Assembly (NCBI GenBank): GCA_008694505.1
Contig: VZDJ01004378.1
Coordinates: 24,675,012 to 24,739,011 of the forward strand
Reading direction: 5' to 3'
DNA from: Cyanoderma ruficeps
Lineage: Eukaryota; Chordata; Aves; Passeriformes; Timaliidae
Length of the DNA: 64,000 nt
The notes below the pieces were generated by a model. The model saw only the letters and a program-made list of their open reading frames with translations. It made no database searches and was not told the DNA's origin. Within the stretch, counting starts at the first letter, position 1; each line of letters opens with the position of its first letter. The position numbers were made by a program, and so were the translations under genes. Below, one piece after another: positions 51,101 through 63,075 of this stretch.

Positions 51101-52200
51101 GAGCAGTCTAATGCAACATTCAAAGAATTAATCTTATCACCACTGAGGAAGTACTAGAAGATAAAATCAGGATTGCTCTTTGATCATTAAATGGCTTTAG
51201 AGTTCTGCGCACAAACAGATCTCTCTCTCCCTTATCAAATGTCAGAGACACAGTTATGGCTGCTTGTGAAAGATATCTTTTTTCCTTCTCACACATAATA
51301 CAGAGATCTTCAGATGGGACACATGCCCTTTTATTTTCAAGTCTTTGTCAGCTAAATAAATTGGTTTTATTTGTAAGCAGCAGGATGGAAAATTTGGGGT
51401 TTGTTTTCTGTGGGGGAGAGAAGAAAGAAGTCATATAGGGCAAAGTAAAAGAAGAATCTTGGAGCACAGCTACCCAGCTGCAGGAACGTAATCTCACATC
51501 CACAGTATGCACCATGTTCAAATATGTGGGGGGAAAGCCCAGTAAAATATTATCGTAGTGATTTGAAAGTAAATCCCTAAACTAACATGGAGATGTTTTG
51601 GGTGGTGTTGATATGCATAATGAATGTGCTAGTTAGCATGCATTTTAGGACATAACACACATGTTCACTATGTACGTGTGCTCATACTAAAGTGAGGCAT
51701 CTTTATGATTCACTGTGAGCAGCCCCAGACTGGGCCTGGGCCATGGTCCTGGCAACATCCTCGTGGACAGTGGCAGAGGAGGCTGGAGGAGCAGGGGCTC
51801 AGCACCATGTGGAGGAGGGAAATGGGGGCACAAGCCAGGGAAGGGAGTCTCAAAGTAGAAGGTTAATACATCAACATAACCAATGGATTGTTTGGAGGTT
51901 TTTTATTCAATTATCAGCAGCAGTTAGGATTTGATATTAATAATCTCATTAGAAATCTGGAAAATTGGCTTGGATTGAGTGGTAGAAGGTTAAATAGAAA
52001 AGAGGGTAGAGGGACTTACAGATGACCTCTTCTGCATGAGCCCCTGTGTTTACTGAACTCTACTGCTCACTGTCATGCATTGGAAAAGAGAAGAGCTCAT
52101 TTCACTGAATGAGAAAAAGAATTTTGGCTGAAATGTATATAAAAAAAGATGATTTATTGCTTTTCTATCAATCTGTGCTTTCCCCAAAGCCCAGCATTTT

Positions 52201-52238
52201 CCTCCCCCCCCCCCCACCCGCCTCCCCAACCCCCCCAG
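52201..52238. repeat. C-rich tract
   Basis: Long C runs of 12 and 7 broken by A and G bases. The complementary G-runs on the minus strand could form a G-quadruplex. Confidence 0.9.
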
Positions 52239-54999
52239 CCTTTCATCAGACATGTTTCCTGTGTCTGTTTTGCAACGGAGTGTTTCAGAATCTGATCACA
52301 GACTCTATGGTGTGCTGAGAAACACCCAGTCCTAATGTGCCCTAACAGAAGGATACAAAAAAGCAAATTGCTGGTCATTCTTTGAGGCAGATTAAACAAA
52401 TTATTAACTAGCATTAAACTAAATACTAGCTATACCAGACGCTTGCTTTAAATGCCTTTTTGGTTTTTTTCTGCCAGGAAAATGTTTTAATTGAGTGCAT
52501 TTGACTGGATAAAACAGATAAATACAGTTAGGCAGACCACTTGGGTCAATCAATTAATCAATGAGAGGAAATGCTCTCAGAGCTAATGTCTAAATATACC
52601 TTGGTATTCACATAGATACACAAATGCACTGCTGTTGCTTACTAAAGGCCCCCAGAAACCCAAACAGGCTGCATAACACCCTGGTAAAATTTCCTCCATT
52701 TTCTGATCATAAGAAAGTGACATCTTTTTGTTCGTGGGTAAGGCCACACACACCCACAATGTCACTAATCTGAACAAACCTGACAGAAGACAGCAGCATC
52801 TAGCTCAGCACAGAGCCCTGGAGTGGGTCATGGCATAACAGGTCATCTTAAAAGTGACACTTCTCAGCATGTGCACAGTATGATGAGGTGCTTATTTCAA
52901 ATCTTTGTACAGAATGAAGTCAGTGAAATTACACTGGGGATGAATTTAGCCTGATAACTTTTTCTGATCTATTTCCTACAATTCTCTTAAGTATTTAGTC
53001 GCTTCCTGCTAATTATTTTTGCATTATTTTACAGCACGGTAACGGGTGCCACATGGGGCTTATGTAAAATGTTCTTTAATCATTGTCACTCAAAATAATT
53101 TAAGTTTCTGAATGAAATTATACAGTAATAAAGGTTCTGTTAGAGAAAAAGCTATGGTTCTTGTTTGATGGGTTATTAAAGTGAAGCAATTATTTTCATA
53201 AAAATCTCCTTTAAAATATTTTGCTAAAGCTCAACCCAAACTGAATTTCTGCTTTGGTAAAATTAATGGAGGTCACCAGATTCATAAGAGTCTGGTCTGG
53301 ATAGATCCAATTGCATATTCAAGGGAAAAAATGACATGCTCAGACCATGAACTAAGCTTGCAAAAAACAGTTTTCATTTTTTAAGTCTGACTCCAAAACT
53401 ATTTTTTGTGTCTCATAGCATAAGATTCCCTATTAGTAGACAGAATTAAGCATGCATCTTAAATCCAGGACCCTTCCATTTTTAATCAATTTCATACAAA
53501 TAAGGAGTAGATCTGGAGTATTTTGAAAATATGTGAAAACATAAAGGTGGTTGAAAAGCTCAAAAAGATAAGCCTCCTTATGGAAAAATTGTTTGTGCAG
53601 GTTGAACCTGGTACATGGACCAATTTTTATAGTTAGTACTATGTAAGACATGAAACCAATGTCTCAGATGTTATGAACAAGATCCATTTACTTTGGGTAT
53701 CCTGGTTCAGATATAACAGGGTTCAGCATATGCCTGAGAAAATATGAACAATCTCAAGTTCTTTGCTTTCACCTGCATGTAGCCTTCTGCAAGTAACAGA
53801 TGCTTTTCTGAGTCATCTCCTGTGTGGATTGTTTTCTGAATTCCTTGCAAACTATTCCAAACACTGCATTTACTTAAACATGCAAACACATAAACAAAAA
53901 ATAAAGAGTAGCTTCAGTGTCATTTTCAAACTTGGCCAGGCCCAGGATACCCTGAAGTCAGACTAAGCCAATTCCTACTCCAGCACTTTTTCAGCATTTC
54001 TGTCTTTCTGAAAGTTGTTAAAATATGGTCTTTCAATCACTCCAAGTGTTGGGTAGGTGGTTTTAGTAGTAGATTCAACTAAGCTGTCAAACACTTTCTC
54101 AGAAACAAATAAAATGAGAGAGTGGAAAAAAGTAAAAAGATGCTCTTTACCTTGTTAATGCCATCCTTGTGAAACATCTAAAAGGTATCTTAATTCTATA
54201 TGGCTAGTTCTCTTTTTATGTAAGTTCTGTATTTAGTTGGAGGTCTGCCATATTTTCCATGACCAGGCCAACTACCCTTTGCTATAACAGTACACGGTTC
54301 TTCTTCAATTTCTGTTCCAACCAAAGTCTCACCACCACAGTGACAGTTGCAATTGCACAAGACATCTCAGTAGCTGAGCCACAGCCTGAATAGAGGCCAG
54401 CTGATCTCCTGGCTTCTTTTCCAAAGGCTGTGTGGCTCTTATTCAAACACCCCCTCGGCATGGGTTATCTGGTGTTGATTTAAAATTTACCCTGTTAGAT
54501 ACCAGGCCCTTGAGTATTATTTCACAGTCAGATAATTATTCCATTCAGCTTCTTTAAAATATTCTCTGCTGCTTTGAAATAGGAGAGGCTGGGGTGCCTA
54601 GTGCATAGTCTTTAAGCTCTGTTCATGCAGCTGAGAGAAATGACTCACACTGCCAATGTGGATTTACTCATTAGGTCTGTTGTGCTAGTAGATGCTCTGG
54701 GGAAGCTGACAGTGACCAAATATTTCCTTTTTATCAGTGCAGCTATTTCCCTCTCATCTTGATGCAGAGCAGCTCTGGTTGTCACTGGTATGCGCCGCAA
54801 TCTTATCAGATCTGCCTTCTCTTTCTTTCCTCCTTTGCTCCTAAGAAGTTACTCTAGTGACTTTCTCAAAATGCATTACCAATGCTATTTCACAGCACCA
54901 TCTCTTCAATTTTCAAAGGCACACCAAATATTTTGGTCTCAAAGGGGATAAAAAATATTCAGAGGCGAAATTAATAACACCCACGTGTTTTAAAAGATC

Positions 55000-55528
55000 T
55001 TGTCCCTCTCTGCTCTGCACTGGTGCAGCCTCATATTGCATGTAGTTTTGGGTGCCACAACATAAGAAAGATATTAAAATATCAGAGAGCATCCAAAGGA
55101 TGGCAATGAAGACAGTGAAGGGCCTTGAGCTGTATGAGAAGCAGCTGAAGTCACTCGGTCTGTTCAATCTAAAGAAGACTGAGGGGACACCTCATTATGG
55201 TTACAACTTTTTTATGAGGGGACAAGGAGGGGGAGGCACTGATCTTTTCTCTGTGGTGACCAGTGACAGGACTTGAGGGAATGGCCTGAACCTGTGTCAG
55301 GGGCAGTTTAGTTAGGATATTAGGCAAAGGTTCTTCACCCAGGGGCACTGGAACAGCCTTCCTGGGGAAGTGGTCACAGCACCAAGCCTGACAGAGTTCC
55401 AGAAGTGTTTGCACAGTACTCTCAGGCACATGGTGTGACTCTTGGATCTGTCCTGTGCAGGACCAGGAGTTGGACTCAAGGATCCTTGAGTGTCCTGTCT
55501 GACTCAACATATTCTGTGATTCTGTGAT
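55000..55528 (+). mobile_element. CR1 LINE, 5'-truncated, plus orientation
   Basis: Starts within the end of the reverse-transcriptase region. This is a CTGCACTGGTGCAGCCTCA-type block, followed by a degraded EKQLKSLGLFNLKKTEG-like reading. It runs through the 3' UTR and ends at 55510-55528 in two ATTCTGTG 8-mers. Stops interrupt the frame. A 126-codon frame on the opposite strand (55169-55549) is just the antisense of this repeat. Confidence 0.93.
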
Positions 55529-57901
55529 CTTCCTGAACCAAGTCTTCATTTTATTTTTTTATATGGCTTCCGAAATTAATTCCATTCCAGTCTGTCAAAT
55601 TATTTACTGACTAAGAGCTACAAACCCTCAAAATAATTGGCAAATTTAGCATTTCAAATAATTCCTTTATGCATGTGTGAAGCTGAAAAAATTTTACTAC
55701 ATTTTTAACTACTTTTTGTCTTTTGTCAAAGAGCAATGAGGAGAAAATCTTCCCAGGAAGGAATTCAAGGACTGTTGTTGTCATAAGCTCTATAGTCACA
55801 AAGAAACTCTTCTGTCACTGCAGTTCCAAAGCAAGGGGCTTGACACTATGGGCTTGATTTGGTGCTGCACATGCAGAGTCTGTGGTGGCTCAGACATTGT
55901 GATACAAATGTTACCCAGTTCTTCTGCTGCTCCTCTTAGAAACCACAAGTTTGTGTATTCAGTTCATCAAATCATAAAATGTGATTAAGTCAAATCAGTT
56001 TTTTCATGAGTAATTACTCATTAATTAGTAATCAATGAGTAATAATAGCCCATCATCAATGCAGTTATTTTTTTCAGGTTAAGTGAGGAATGATTCTTAA
56101 GAGGAAATTAAAACTGCTCTGGAATTAAAGATAGAAAGATCCCAGTAGCAGCATGCCCCCTTTAGTTAATGAATTTAAATACTGTGGTTGTCTGTGGGTA
56201 AGAAGAGAGTTGACAAAGTGATTAAGTACTACCTAATTACTTCAGAAAGCTGCCTGGTATTAAGGTTTTAGTACATTATATAAGCAAGAAGATAGTTTAT
56301 ACCAAAGGAAAGGGGGTTTACCATGGGGAAAGATTGAACTTTCCATTTCATAAAAGTGCATCTATTACTTTGTGCAGAAATGAAAAATACCTATATTTAC
56401 AATAAATAGTATGCTTGACAACAAGCCTTCTAGAAGTCAAGTGGCAACTTGCTTGACTTTTTTCCTCTGGAGCAGGAGAAAAATGCTACAGAAAATAATT
56501 TATTTTTAATGCATTGTCTTTTCACCAGGATAGAGCTGATATAAGCATAGGATAGTTCTTTCATGTTCTTAATTTCTTTTAAATGACCCCAGTGTTCCAC
56601 AGCACTTAATCAAGGGACGCCTCTGATGTTTATGCAACTAGACCATGTTTCTTATCTCCATGGTTCACTCACTACACTCTGCTTGCAATTCATACACAAA
56701 ATTCTCTCTGTGAAAAGGAAATGTGCACAGTGTTTATATGTCTGTTTTTCTTCTTCACTCTGCTCCTATGCCAATATTACAAAGCGTGTGAGTGACAATT
56801 TCCAATTTAACTACCTGGCTTCATATGCTCAGTCAGATATAGAACAGAGCTCTTGAGATAGACACTAGGGATATACATAGACATCAGCATTACAACCTGC
56901 TTAGCTATCATTCCTCAATAAACACTTTTTAAGGTCCTTGGATTGCAAAGCCATTTGTGCTTTGGAATATTTCTATGTGAGCAAAGCTATAGATTTTTGA
57001 TTGTGCCTCTGTACCCTAGGGGATGGGCACCAATCCATAGCACCACAAGCTATTTCATGCAGACTCTGTTGAAACTTTCATAGGTTACATGCACTTGGTC
57101 TGAGTCAATAGAACAGAGGAGCTGGAATACCTTAAAATCTTGTTAAGCAAAAGTTTGAAAGTATTTTTCTCTCAGACCCTAAATAACAAAATGCTTGGTC
57201 CCCCTCACTCCTCTTATCACATATTCATTGAAAGAGATTTACTCTAATAAGCCTGTCCATTTCTTTTAGCAACTCTTTATAATGAATGATCACTTTCATA
57301 TAATCACAGAAAAGAGTTCTGCAATGAACTTTGAGGATATGTCTTCAGTGCTAAGTAACAGAAAGGCTGGAAGGATGCTTGAACACTGGAGCTCTGATTG
57401 TCCAGGCTCTTTTATTATTTCCTCTCTGCTGCCAGTTTTCTTCAAGACAATGCTGCTATAGAAGGGGCAGGACATGAGCCAGTCCATGTGACTGTCCCAG
57501 GACCAGTAATCAGCCCTGAGGCCAATTAGACACAGCCTGAAAGGTTATAGAGACATCTTTTCTTCTCTGAATAGAAAATATGCAGTAATTTGTTCTGTTT
57601 CTATATGAATTAAATCTAATCAATGAGCTTTGTGGGCTGAATACTCCAAGGTGCTGCCCAACAACTTCAAGCATTTCTGAATTTTGCCCTGCTCCCACTG
57701 ACATCAACAATCCCTCATTGTCACAAAAGTGCATAAATAACTTGCTGCCACCTCTCACAAGCCTCAAACTATAGTATTCCAGGAAATTTACAGTAAAATA
57801 ATCACTTGCATATTCTCAAGCTTTAGGATAGAAAACTTCTATGCCAAGATAGTCCTAATTGTAAGGGACTGCAATGCCTGCTCGCTGCACTCTCTGCATA
57901 G
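55529..57901. other. Unassigned stretch
   Basis: Nothing supportable apart from a TAATTA-rich palindromic patch at 56007-56020. AT-rich, no repeat recognised. Confidence 0.45.
56007..56020. repeat. 14-bp perfect palindrome around TAATTA
   Basis: TGAGTAATTACTCA is self-complementary. It is followed within 30 bases by TTAATTAG and another TGAGTAATA. TAATTA is a homeodomain core, so a protein-binding cluster is possible, but AT-rich chance palindromes are common. Confidence 0.8.
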
Positions 57902-58154
57902 ACATCAACCCACATATCTCCATGGGAACCGTTGGAAAAACCATTCAGTGAAGTCATCTCAAAATTCTCCCTGGGCTGTGAACCTTGGAAAAGCCTTGGG
58001 AATGCAGGGCATAATCCCTAGCAGGAATCCTTGCAACGTGTTTGTTATCCATGAAATACAGCACAATAAGCCTGTCTTAGATGATGATATATGGAGTCAG
58101 TACTGCAAGGCATCAGTGACACTAATTTCTCTGTTAGACTGCAGTACATATTCA
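57902..58154 (+). CDS. Probable exon, unidentified protein
   Basis: One of the strongest exon candidates in the window. The acceptor is CTCGCTGCACTCTCTGCATAG and the donor is ATTCA/GTAAGG. Between them lie one leading base and 84 open codons. The peptide is basic at the start (HGNRWKNHSVKSSQNSPW). It then gives NVFVIHEIQHNKPVLDDD and IWSQYCKASVTLISLLDC, which look like a folded soluble domain. It would join in phase 0 to the block at 58497-58586. The family is not recognised. Confidence 0.4.
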
Positions 58155-58363
58155 GTAAGGGTTCATGAAACTGAATGAGGGTAAAATTTGGCCTTGTAAT
58201 TCTACTCTCTAAGCTGAATAAAGTCCAATTACAACCAGAAATACTAATATTGTTACCCTTATTCAAGACATCCAGCCACTGAGGGACCTACAGATTACTA
58301 CTGATTGTTAAGACAACGTAGATACTTTTGTACAACTATTCACAAAAGCAAATATTTTATCTC

Positions 58364-58375
58364 TGTGTGTGTGTG
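58364..58375. repeat. (TG)6 dinucleotide repeat
   Basis: Short perfect TG run. Confidence 0.85.
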
Positions 58376-58496
58376 CATGTACATGGAGTTTTCCTTTCAA
58401 ATTGGCTGTTTTCTTCTCTCTCATTCTGTTTTTCCTAACTTACAGGAATAGAATGCAATAACTTTAAGGAAAGTTTCACTTCTACCTTCTTAACAG

Positions 58497-58586
58497 ACAG
58501 GAGTCCTCAGAGCAAGAAATACCCCTACACAGGCCTTGTACCTGCACATCCAGCCTCAAGTCCCTTCTGTTTCCCGGGCCTCTGAG
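58497..58586 (+). CDS. Possible exon, unidentified protein
   Basis: The acceptor is TTTCACTTCTACCTTCTTAACAG and the donor is TCTGAG/GTAATG. The block is exactly 90 nt, 30 codons in phase 0, matching the phase left by the candidate at 57902-58154. It includes LRARNTPTQALYLHIQPQVP. A second frame is also open. The minus strand over the same bases also reads open (58482-58664), so coding strand and frame are not certain. Confidence 0.33.
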
Positions 58587-59475
58587 GTAATGAGATGAAA
58601 AGCAGTTGTTGTTAAGATAAAACCCAGCAGCAAAGACGTAGTCCCCTGTCCCCACCACAGTCATGAATCCCAGAAAATGGTTACTATCACCAGGTTAATA
58701 GCCTAAGCACCAAAAGCTTTCATTTTGTCCATAAGCTGTGAGCAGTTCAACAGCTGCCTCCACCTCCTCTATATTTATCCCCAGAAGTCTCGTGGATGCC
58801 CCAGGATGCTTCTCAGTTTGTTGTGCAACACTCAAAGCCCCCGTTGTTACAAAAGAGACTCTTTCAGTTCCTCTCAGCAGGCTGCTATGCTATGGGCCTT
58901 CAAATCAAAAACAGACTCATCTGGGGTTCCTCTTATTCTTTTTTATGTGCCTTTTCCCTAGAGATGCCTCCCCACATTTAAATTGCCTTTCCTCTTTTGC
59001 CAGTGTTAATGTTATGTGTTAGATATTTGGCACAGATGCAATATATACTTCCTCCCTCCTAACTTCAGCCTGTCTTTTGTTCCTAAATGAAAGCAGACTT
59101 GAGATCATCCACCCCCTGTGGGCAATCTCTCTGTGCTACACCTGATTTCACCTCATGCAAAACTCAGGGAATCATGAACAGAACATCTCAAAAAAAGCCA
59201 GTGTGTAATTTAGAAAACCCTTAATAAATTACCCACAAAAGTTTGGCACTGCTCTGGGGTGTTCATATACAAGCAAAAAATGTACCTGACATGCAAGTGT
59301 AGAGGAATAAAGGGCCAATACTTGAAAAAGATTTTTCTGGATCACATCTTTCTGGTTTTCAAACTGTTCTTTAGACTATTAAGACATTTTAGTCCTATTT
59401 CACCTTTCAGAACATGAGCAACATGATGTCCTAAGCCTCTTTTAAAAGTCTCATAACTCTAAAATGAAAGTTACG

Positions 59476-59497
59476 TTATTGCTTACAGAAGCAATAA
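59476..59497. repeat. Small hairpin plus direct repeat
   Basis: TTATTGC at 59476-59482 pairs with GCAATAA at 59491-59497 across an 8-base loop. The 15-mer TTATTGCTTACAGAA of the left half recurs exactly at 59507-59521. Confidence 0.85.
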
Positions 59498-59921
59498 TGA
59501 AGGTTATTATTGCTTACAGAACACTTTATTTAAGAAATTATTCCCCTCTTCTTGCTTCACCTATGGGAAGAAAATGAGTAGCAGTTGCTGCAGACAAAGT
59601 CAGGCTCAGACAAGAAGAATCTGAGGCAATAGTGGCAGGCACTGCACCATACCTCTCCATGTCACTGCCAATCTGGCACATGCAACACCTCCACCACATT
59701 TACCATAACTGAACACATCAGAATCATCACAGACAGCTGTTAAAATGCTGAAATTTACATAAATTTAAAGATTTCTTACAAAAAACACAGTGTTTTTTCT
59801 TATCCCCTGCCTCCAGGTGCTTGCAAAACCAAACATATAATGCCTGATTTTGGTAGACTCTACAAACATGTTTAGGTCTTTTTTGTTGTTAGTATGATGT
59901 TTTGCTTTGAAAATGAGATCT

Positions 59922-59938
59922 TTATTATTATTATTATT
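59922..59938. repeat. (TTA)n microsatellite
   Basis: About five and a half TTA units. Confidence 0.9.
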
Positions 59939-60220
59939 GGCACTTTTTCTTTGCCTTTGAGGAAGTTCCATCTGCCCTCACTTGTGTGGAACAGAGCACC
60001 ATCATGTTGTCCACACACAGCATGTAAAAATCAAGCACTTATTACACAAATTGACAGGGTTAGCAATGTGTAAGAGGAAGAGAGTGAGCCTCATTTTCCA
60101 GATGGGGAGTTGAGCTGTGAGAAAATTGATTTAGCCAAAGTGCAGTTGAAGCCTGATCATATTTTCCTTAAACAGTAAGAAGGATGTGGTGGTTTCATTA
60201 CAGATGCATGGATAGTGTAT

Positions 60221-60335
60221 CACAATCATAGAATTAACTAGACTGGAAAATACCTTTGAAATCATCAAGTCCAATCTAACACCACCTTGTCAACTAAACC
60301 ATGGCACTGAGTGCCACATCCAGTCTTTATCAGTT
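60221..60335 (-). mobile_element. CR1 3' end fragment, minus orientation
   Basis: The plus strand CACAATCATAGAATTAACTA continues into GGAAAATACCTTTGAAATCA, then into an AACTAAACCATGGCAC block. This is the reversed extreme 3' end of CR1, with only about 115 bases kept before unrelated sequence. The same GCCACATCCAGTCTT block is found in the copy at 5107-5712. Confidence 0.85.
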
Positions 60336-61365
60336 TGTACACATGCCCCTTGTTGTATTGAGGAGGTAGAAGACATAAAGGTCCCTTGAGGACCTCTAAT
60401 ACCAAAATCCTAACTTCTGGAGGTTAATACTACAGCAAAATGATTTCACTAAAATTATAGAGCCCCAGTGAGTGCATGTGTCCACTTGAGCTGCTGGAGG
60501 AAGGGCTCAGGGGAAGCAGTTTAGTCACAGCTCAATGGGAAATCAAGGTCAGGCAGCAATGAGTCTGCAGCAGTGTTTAAGGATGTGGTAAATGATCTGC
60601 AGCAGCTGGAAACTGAAAAAAAAATTGTGTAGATACTAGATTTCAGAGAAGTACTTTAAGGTGGAATTTTTCAAGATTAAAAAATTTAGATTTCACTTTT
60701 TTACTTCTCATTTACCAAAGAGATGAGCAGCACAGCTGGCTAGACAGCTTTCCTCAATGTTTATAAGATAATAAAAATTCACAGTGTGTTTGATCTTTCC
60801 TGTTAGTGTCTTCATGTTTCTATTGGAGATAATCAAATCTTGCAAGTCTTGAGACAAATATTATCTGTATGAAATCTTTGTCCTAGTACTTTATCCTCCC
60901 TTGCAACATCATTCACATGTTAGTTGTTCTGTTGCCAAATTCTTCAGAACTCTAAGTAACATCCCTTTTACTGACTCTCAGCCAAATCAACTGAATGCTT
61001 GCTGTGTTCTTTGCATTCAGGTTGTAAACTGCCATACAATGCTACTGACTAAATTTATTTCAATTCTCCCATTTTCCCCTTACCCTCCCATATGGGCCAA
61101 ACTTCCCCTCTTTTGCTGCTTTCCCTTACTCTTTGGGTGAATAACAACATATGTCTCAGTGAAACACAAACCCACCTGTTTTTAAACACTGTTTGTCACA
61201 CCTCCTCCTCCAAACTCCATGTCCCAAAGTCCACATGTTAAATGTAAAGTAAAATCTGGTATTGATTTTGAATGACTGGTCACAAATCTAGGCTGGGTTT
61301 TTTTTCCAGTGAGAGGGATGGAGATTCGTTGTGGTGAGACGACTGGCATAAAAACAAAGCCTTAT

Positions 61366-61397
61366 CCACCACCACCACCAAAAAGAAAAAAAAAAAA
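61366..61397. repeat. (CCA)n microsatellite and A-rich tail
   Basis: Five CCA units followed by an A-rich run. Confidence 0.85.
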
Positions 61398-62097
61398 CCG
61401 CTAAAATTTGCCATCGCCGATAGCCCAGGAATTGAAGGAAAATGGGGAATAAATCAAAGGCCATTGAAGTAAAGTGCAAGTTTTCCATCAATTAAATGAC
61501 AGCCAAGGCTTCAAAGTCCAGAACAAGCTCCATTTTTGGAACGAGAAACTAAGGCTAATTTAATGAGATTCTAGATATAAAAAGTCTCAAGGCCTAAAAG
61601 AGAAGACAAACTATTTTTTTTTCCTGGGATGGCCACAAGAGCAGTGGCAGTCCAACAAAGCAGGGTTATTTCAGGAGACAAGCTCACCTGTAAGGAACAT
61701 CATTTACTCAGGTGTCTGTGACTTCTGCAGCTGCTATGTTAAAACTTCCTAAAAAATATCATTAATGCAAGTGCTATCAGTGTGTTTTAAGAAAGGTCCA
61801 CTTCTAAGGCCTTCTGATAGGAAAGTATCAGTGATAGGGACCTCTAAAAGGACAAACCTCTTCCTGTTAATTATTTAAGGACTGAGGAAGTACCAAAGCT
61901 GCAGATGAGGAGGTGAAAAGAGGAAGGAACTGGTCTCTGAGCATTACAGCACAAATCTGTTGTAGAAAGGATTATACAGGTCTAGTTGGGAGGTTTGCCT
62001 CTGCAGATATGCCTGAAATAAGCACCAACACCAACGTCATTACAGCTCCCTTCAGATTTAAATAGTGCGAAATAAAGCAGTTTGGTTTTTTCTCCAG

Positions 62098-62229
62098 AAA
62101 TACTGCTACTATAGATTTGCAAACCAAAATGGAAAGGATACTGTTGGAAAAAGCAAGAAAACAGACGTTTGTAAAATATTGGCACCAGAAAAAGGAATAC
62201 ACATTTTTAGAAATCTCTTCAATTGGAAG
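62098..62229 (+). CDS. Probable exon, charged helical protein
   Basis: A strong acceptor (CAGTTTGGTTTTTTCTCCAG) and donor (TTGGAAG/GTAGAA) bound 132 nt. With one leading base it reads 43 codons of a highly charged helix: IDLQTKMERILLEKARK, then FVKYWHQKKEYTFLEI. A second frame is also open but less protein-like. The lysine/glutamate pattern suggests a coiled-coil or an extended helix. No match is known to me. It does not join in phase directly to 62948-63075, so an exon between them would be needed. Confidence 0.4.
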
Positions 62230-62704
62230 GTAGAATTTTGGACTACATATGTTAAGGCACAGGCTGAATCTGCCAGGATTGTAAATGCCTCCACACTTCA
62301 AGTTTCTAAAGACCCATGCATGCTGTACATGCGGAACACATCTCTGAGATGCCTTAAGTCTTCATTTTTCTGAGCAGAGATAATATAGGGAACTGTTAGG
62401 ATGTAAAGAGCAGATATTTCAACCATGTTCTGCCAAAGTGTAAATGATTGTAAGAAGACTAAAGTGGTAAAAAGCATGGCTGAGGTATGATAAGCCTTTA
62501 CATGTATATGAAAAAAACACCTTGTATAGGAAATTCATACTGAGCTTAGTGTTAGCGAGTGGAATGTGATATTGTCCAAGCTCTATCCTCCACAAGTACA
62601 CAAATATGCAGATTTTAATGGTGTCTACAGCTTTCTAAACACACCTTGAAAGATTCAGCTTCAAACATGCTAAATTCAAACTCTTTAAAAATTCTGTTTG
62701 GTCC

Positions 62705-62727
62705 AACTCTACCTGTTTGGTAGAGTT
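62705..62727. repeat. Perfect 9-bp inverted repeat, 5-nt loop
   Basis: AACTCTACC and GGTAGAGTT flank TGTTT. A run of eight T's follows 14 bases later. The hairpin-plus-T layout resembles a Pol III-type terminator, but there is no A/B box upstream, so it is probably fortuitous. Confidence 0.85.
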
Positions 62728-62947
62728 TGTTAGAGTTGTTTTTTTTGGTCTCACTGTTACAGAGATGTTTGACCTATATTAGCCTTACGACTTTCATGCT
62801 TCAAAAAGATAACTATTTTATGAGGAGTGTGGGCTAAGTTTGCTCACATTTAGATAAAAACATGCAGATGAAAGAGCAAGTGATGTCACATAATGTAACA
62901 CAAAAAATTCCCTCAGTGATTATTAGTTTTTTTTTCCTGTTTGCCAG

Positions 62948-63075
62948 TCATTCAGGTACACTCCCTGTCTCCCTGTAATTCTGGAGGTTTACTGCTTGAT
63001 TTAGATGGACATATCCCTCTTGCAGATAATCTGCCAGGAGAGGACTTCAGGATTAATCACTGTGTGCTATTAGTG
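62948..63075 (+). CDS. Probable exon, unidentified protein
   Basis: Both splice sites are excellent: acceptor AGTTTTTTTTTCCTGTTTGCCAG and donor TTAGTG/GTAAGC. Only one frame is open across the whole block: two leading bases and 42 codons. It reads VHSLSPCNSGGLLLDLDGH, then PLADNLPGEDFRINHCVLL. The Gly/Asp-rich turn followed by a hydrophobic strand looks like a beta-rich or mixed domain. Not recognised. The other two frames are interrupted, which strengthens this one. Confidence 0.42.

Larger units (their letters stand above)
42751..54995. other. Unassigned stretch with simple repeats
   Basis: No gene, LTR or LINE could be supported in these 12 kb. There are three simple repeats worth noting. 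The open frame on the plus strand at 43731-44021 is CpG-containing and protein-like, but lacks splice signals or a homologue. The stretch 47560-48600 has the look of an old degraded repeat, unidentified. Confidence 0.4.

Noticed and set aside
55169..55549. 126-codon minus-strand ORF
   Set aside because: Antisense of the CR1 copy at 55000-55528.
61972..62301. 109-codon minus-strand ORF
   Set aside because: Opposite strand of the better-supported plus-strand exon at 62098-62229. No splice support on its own.
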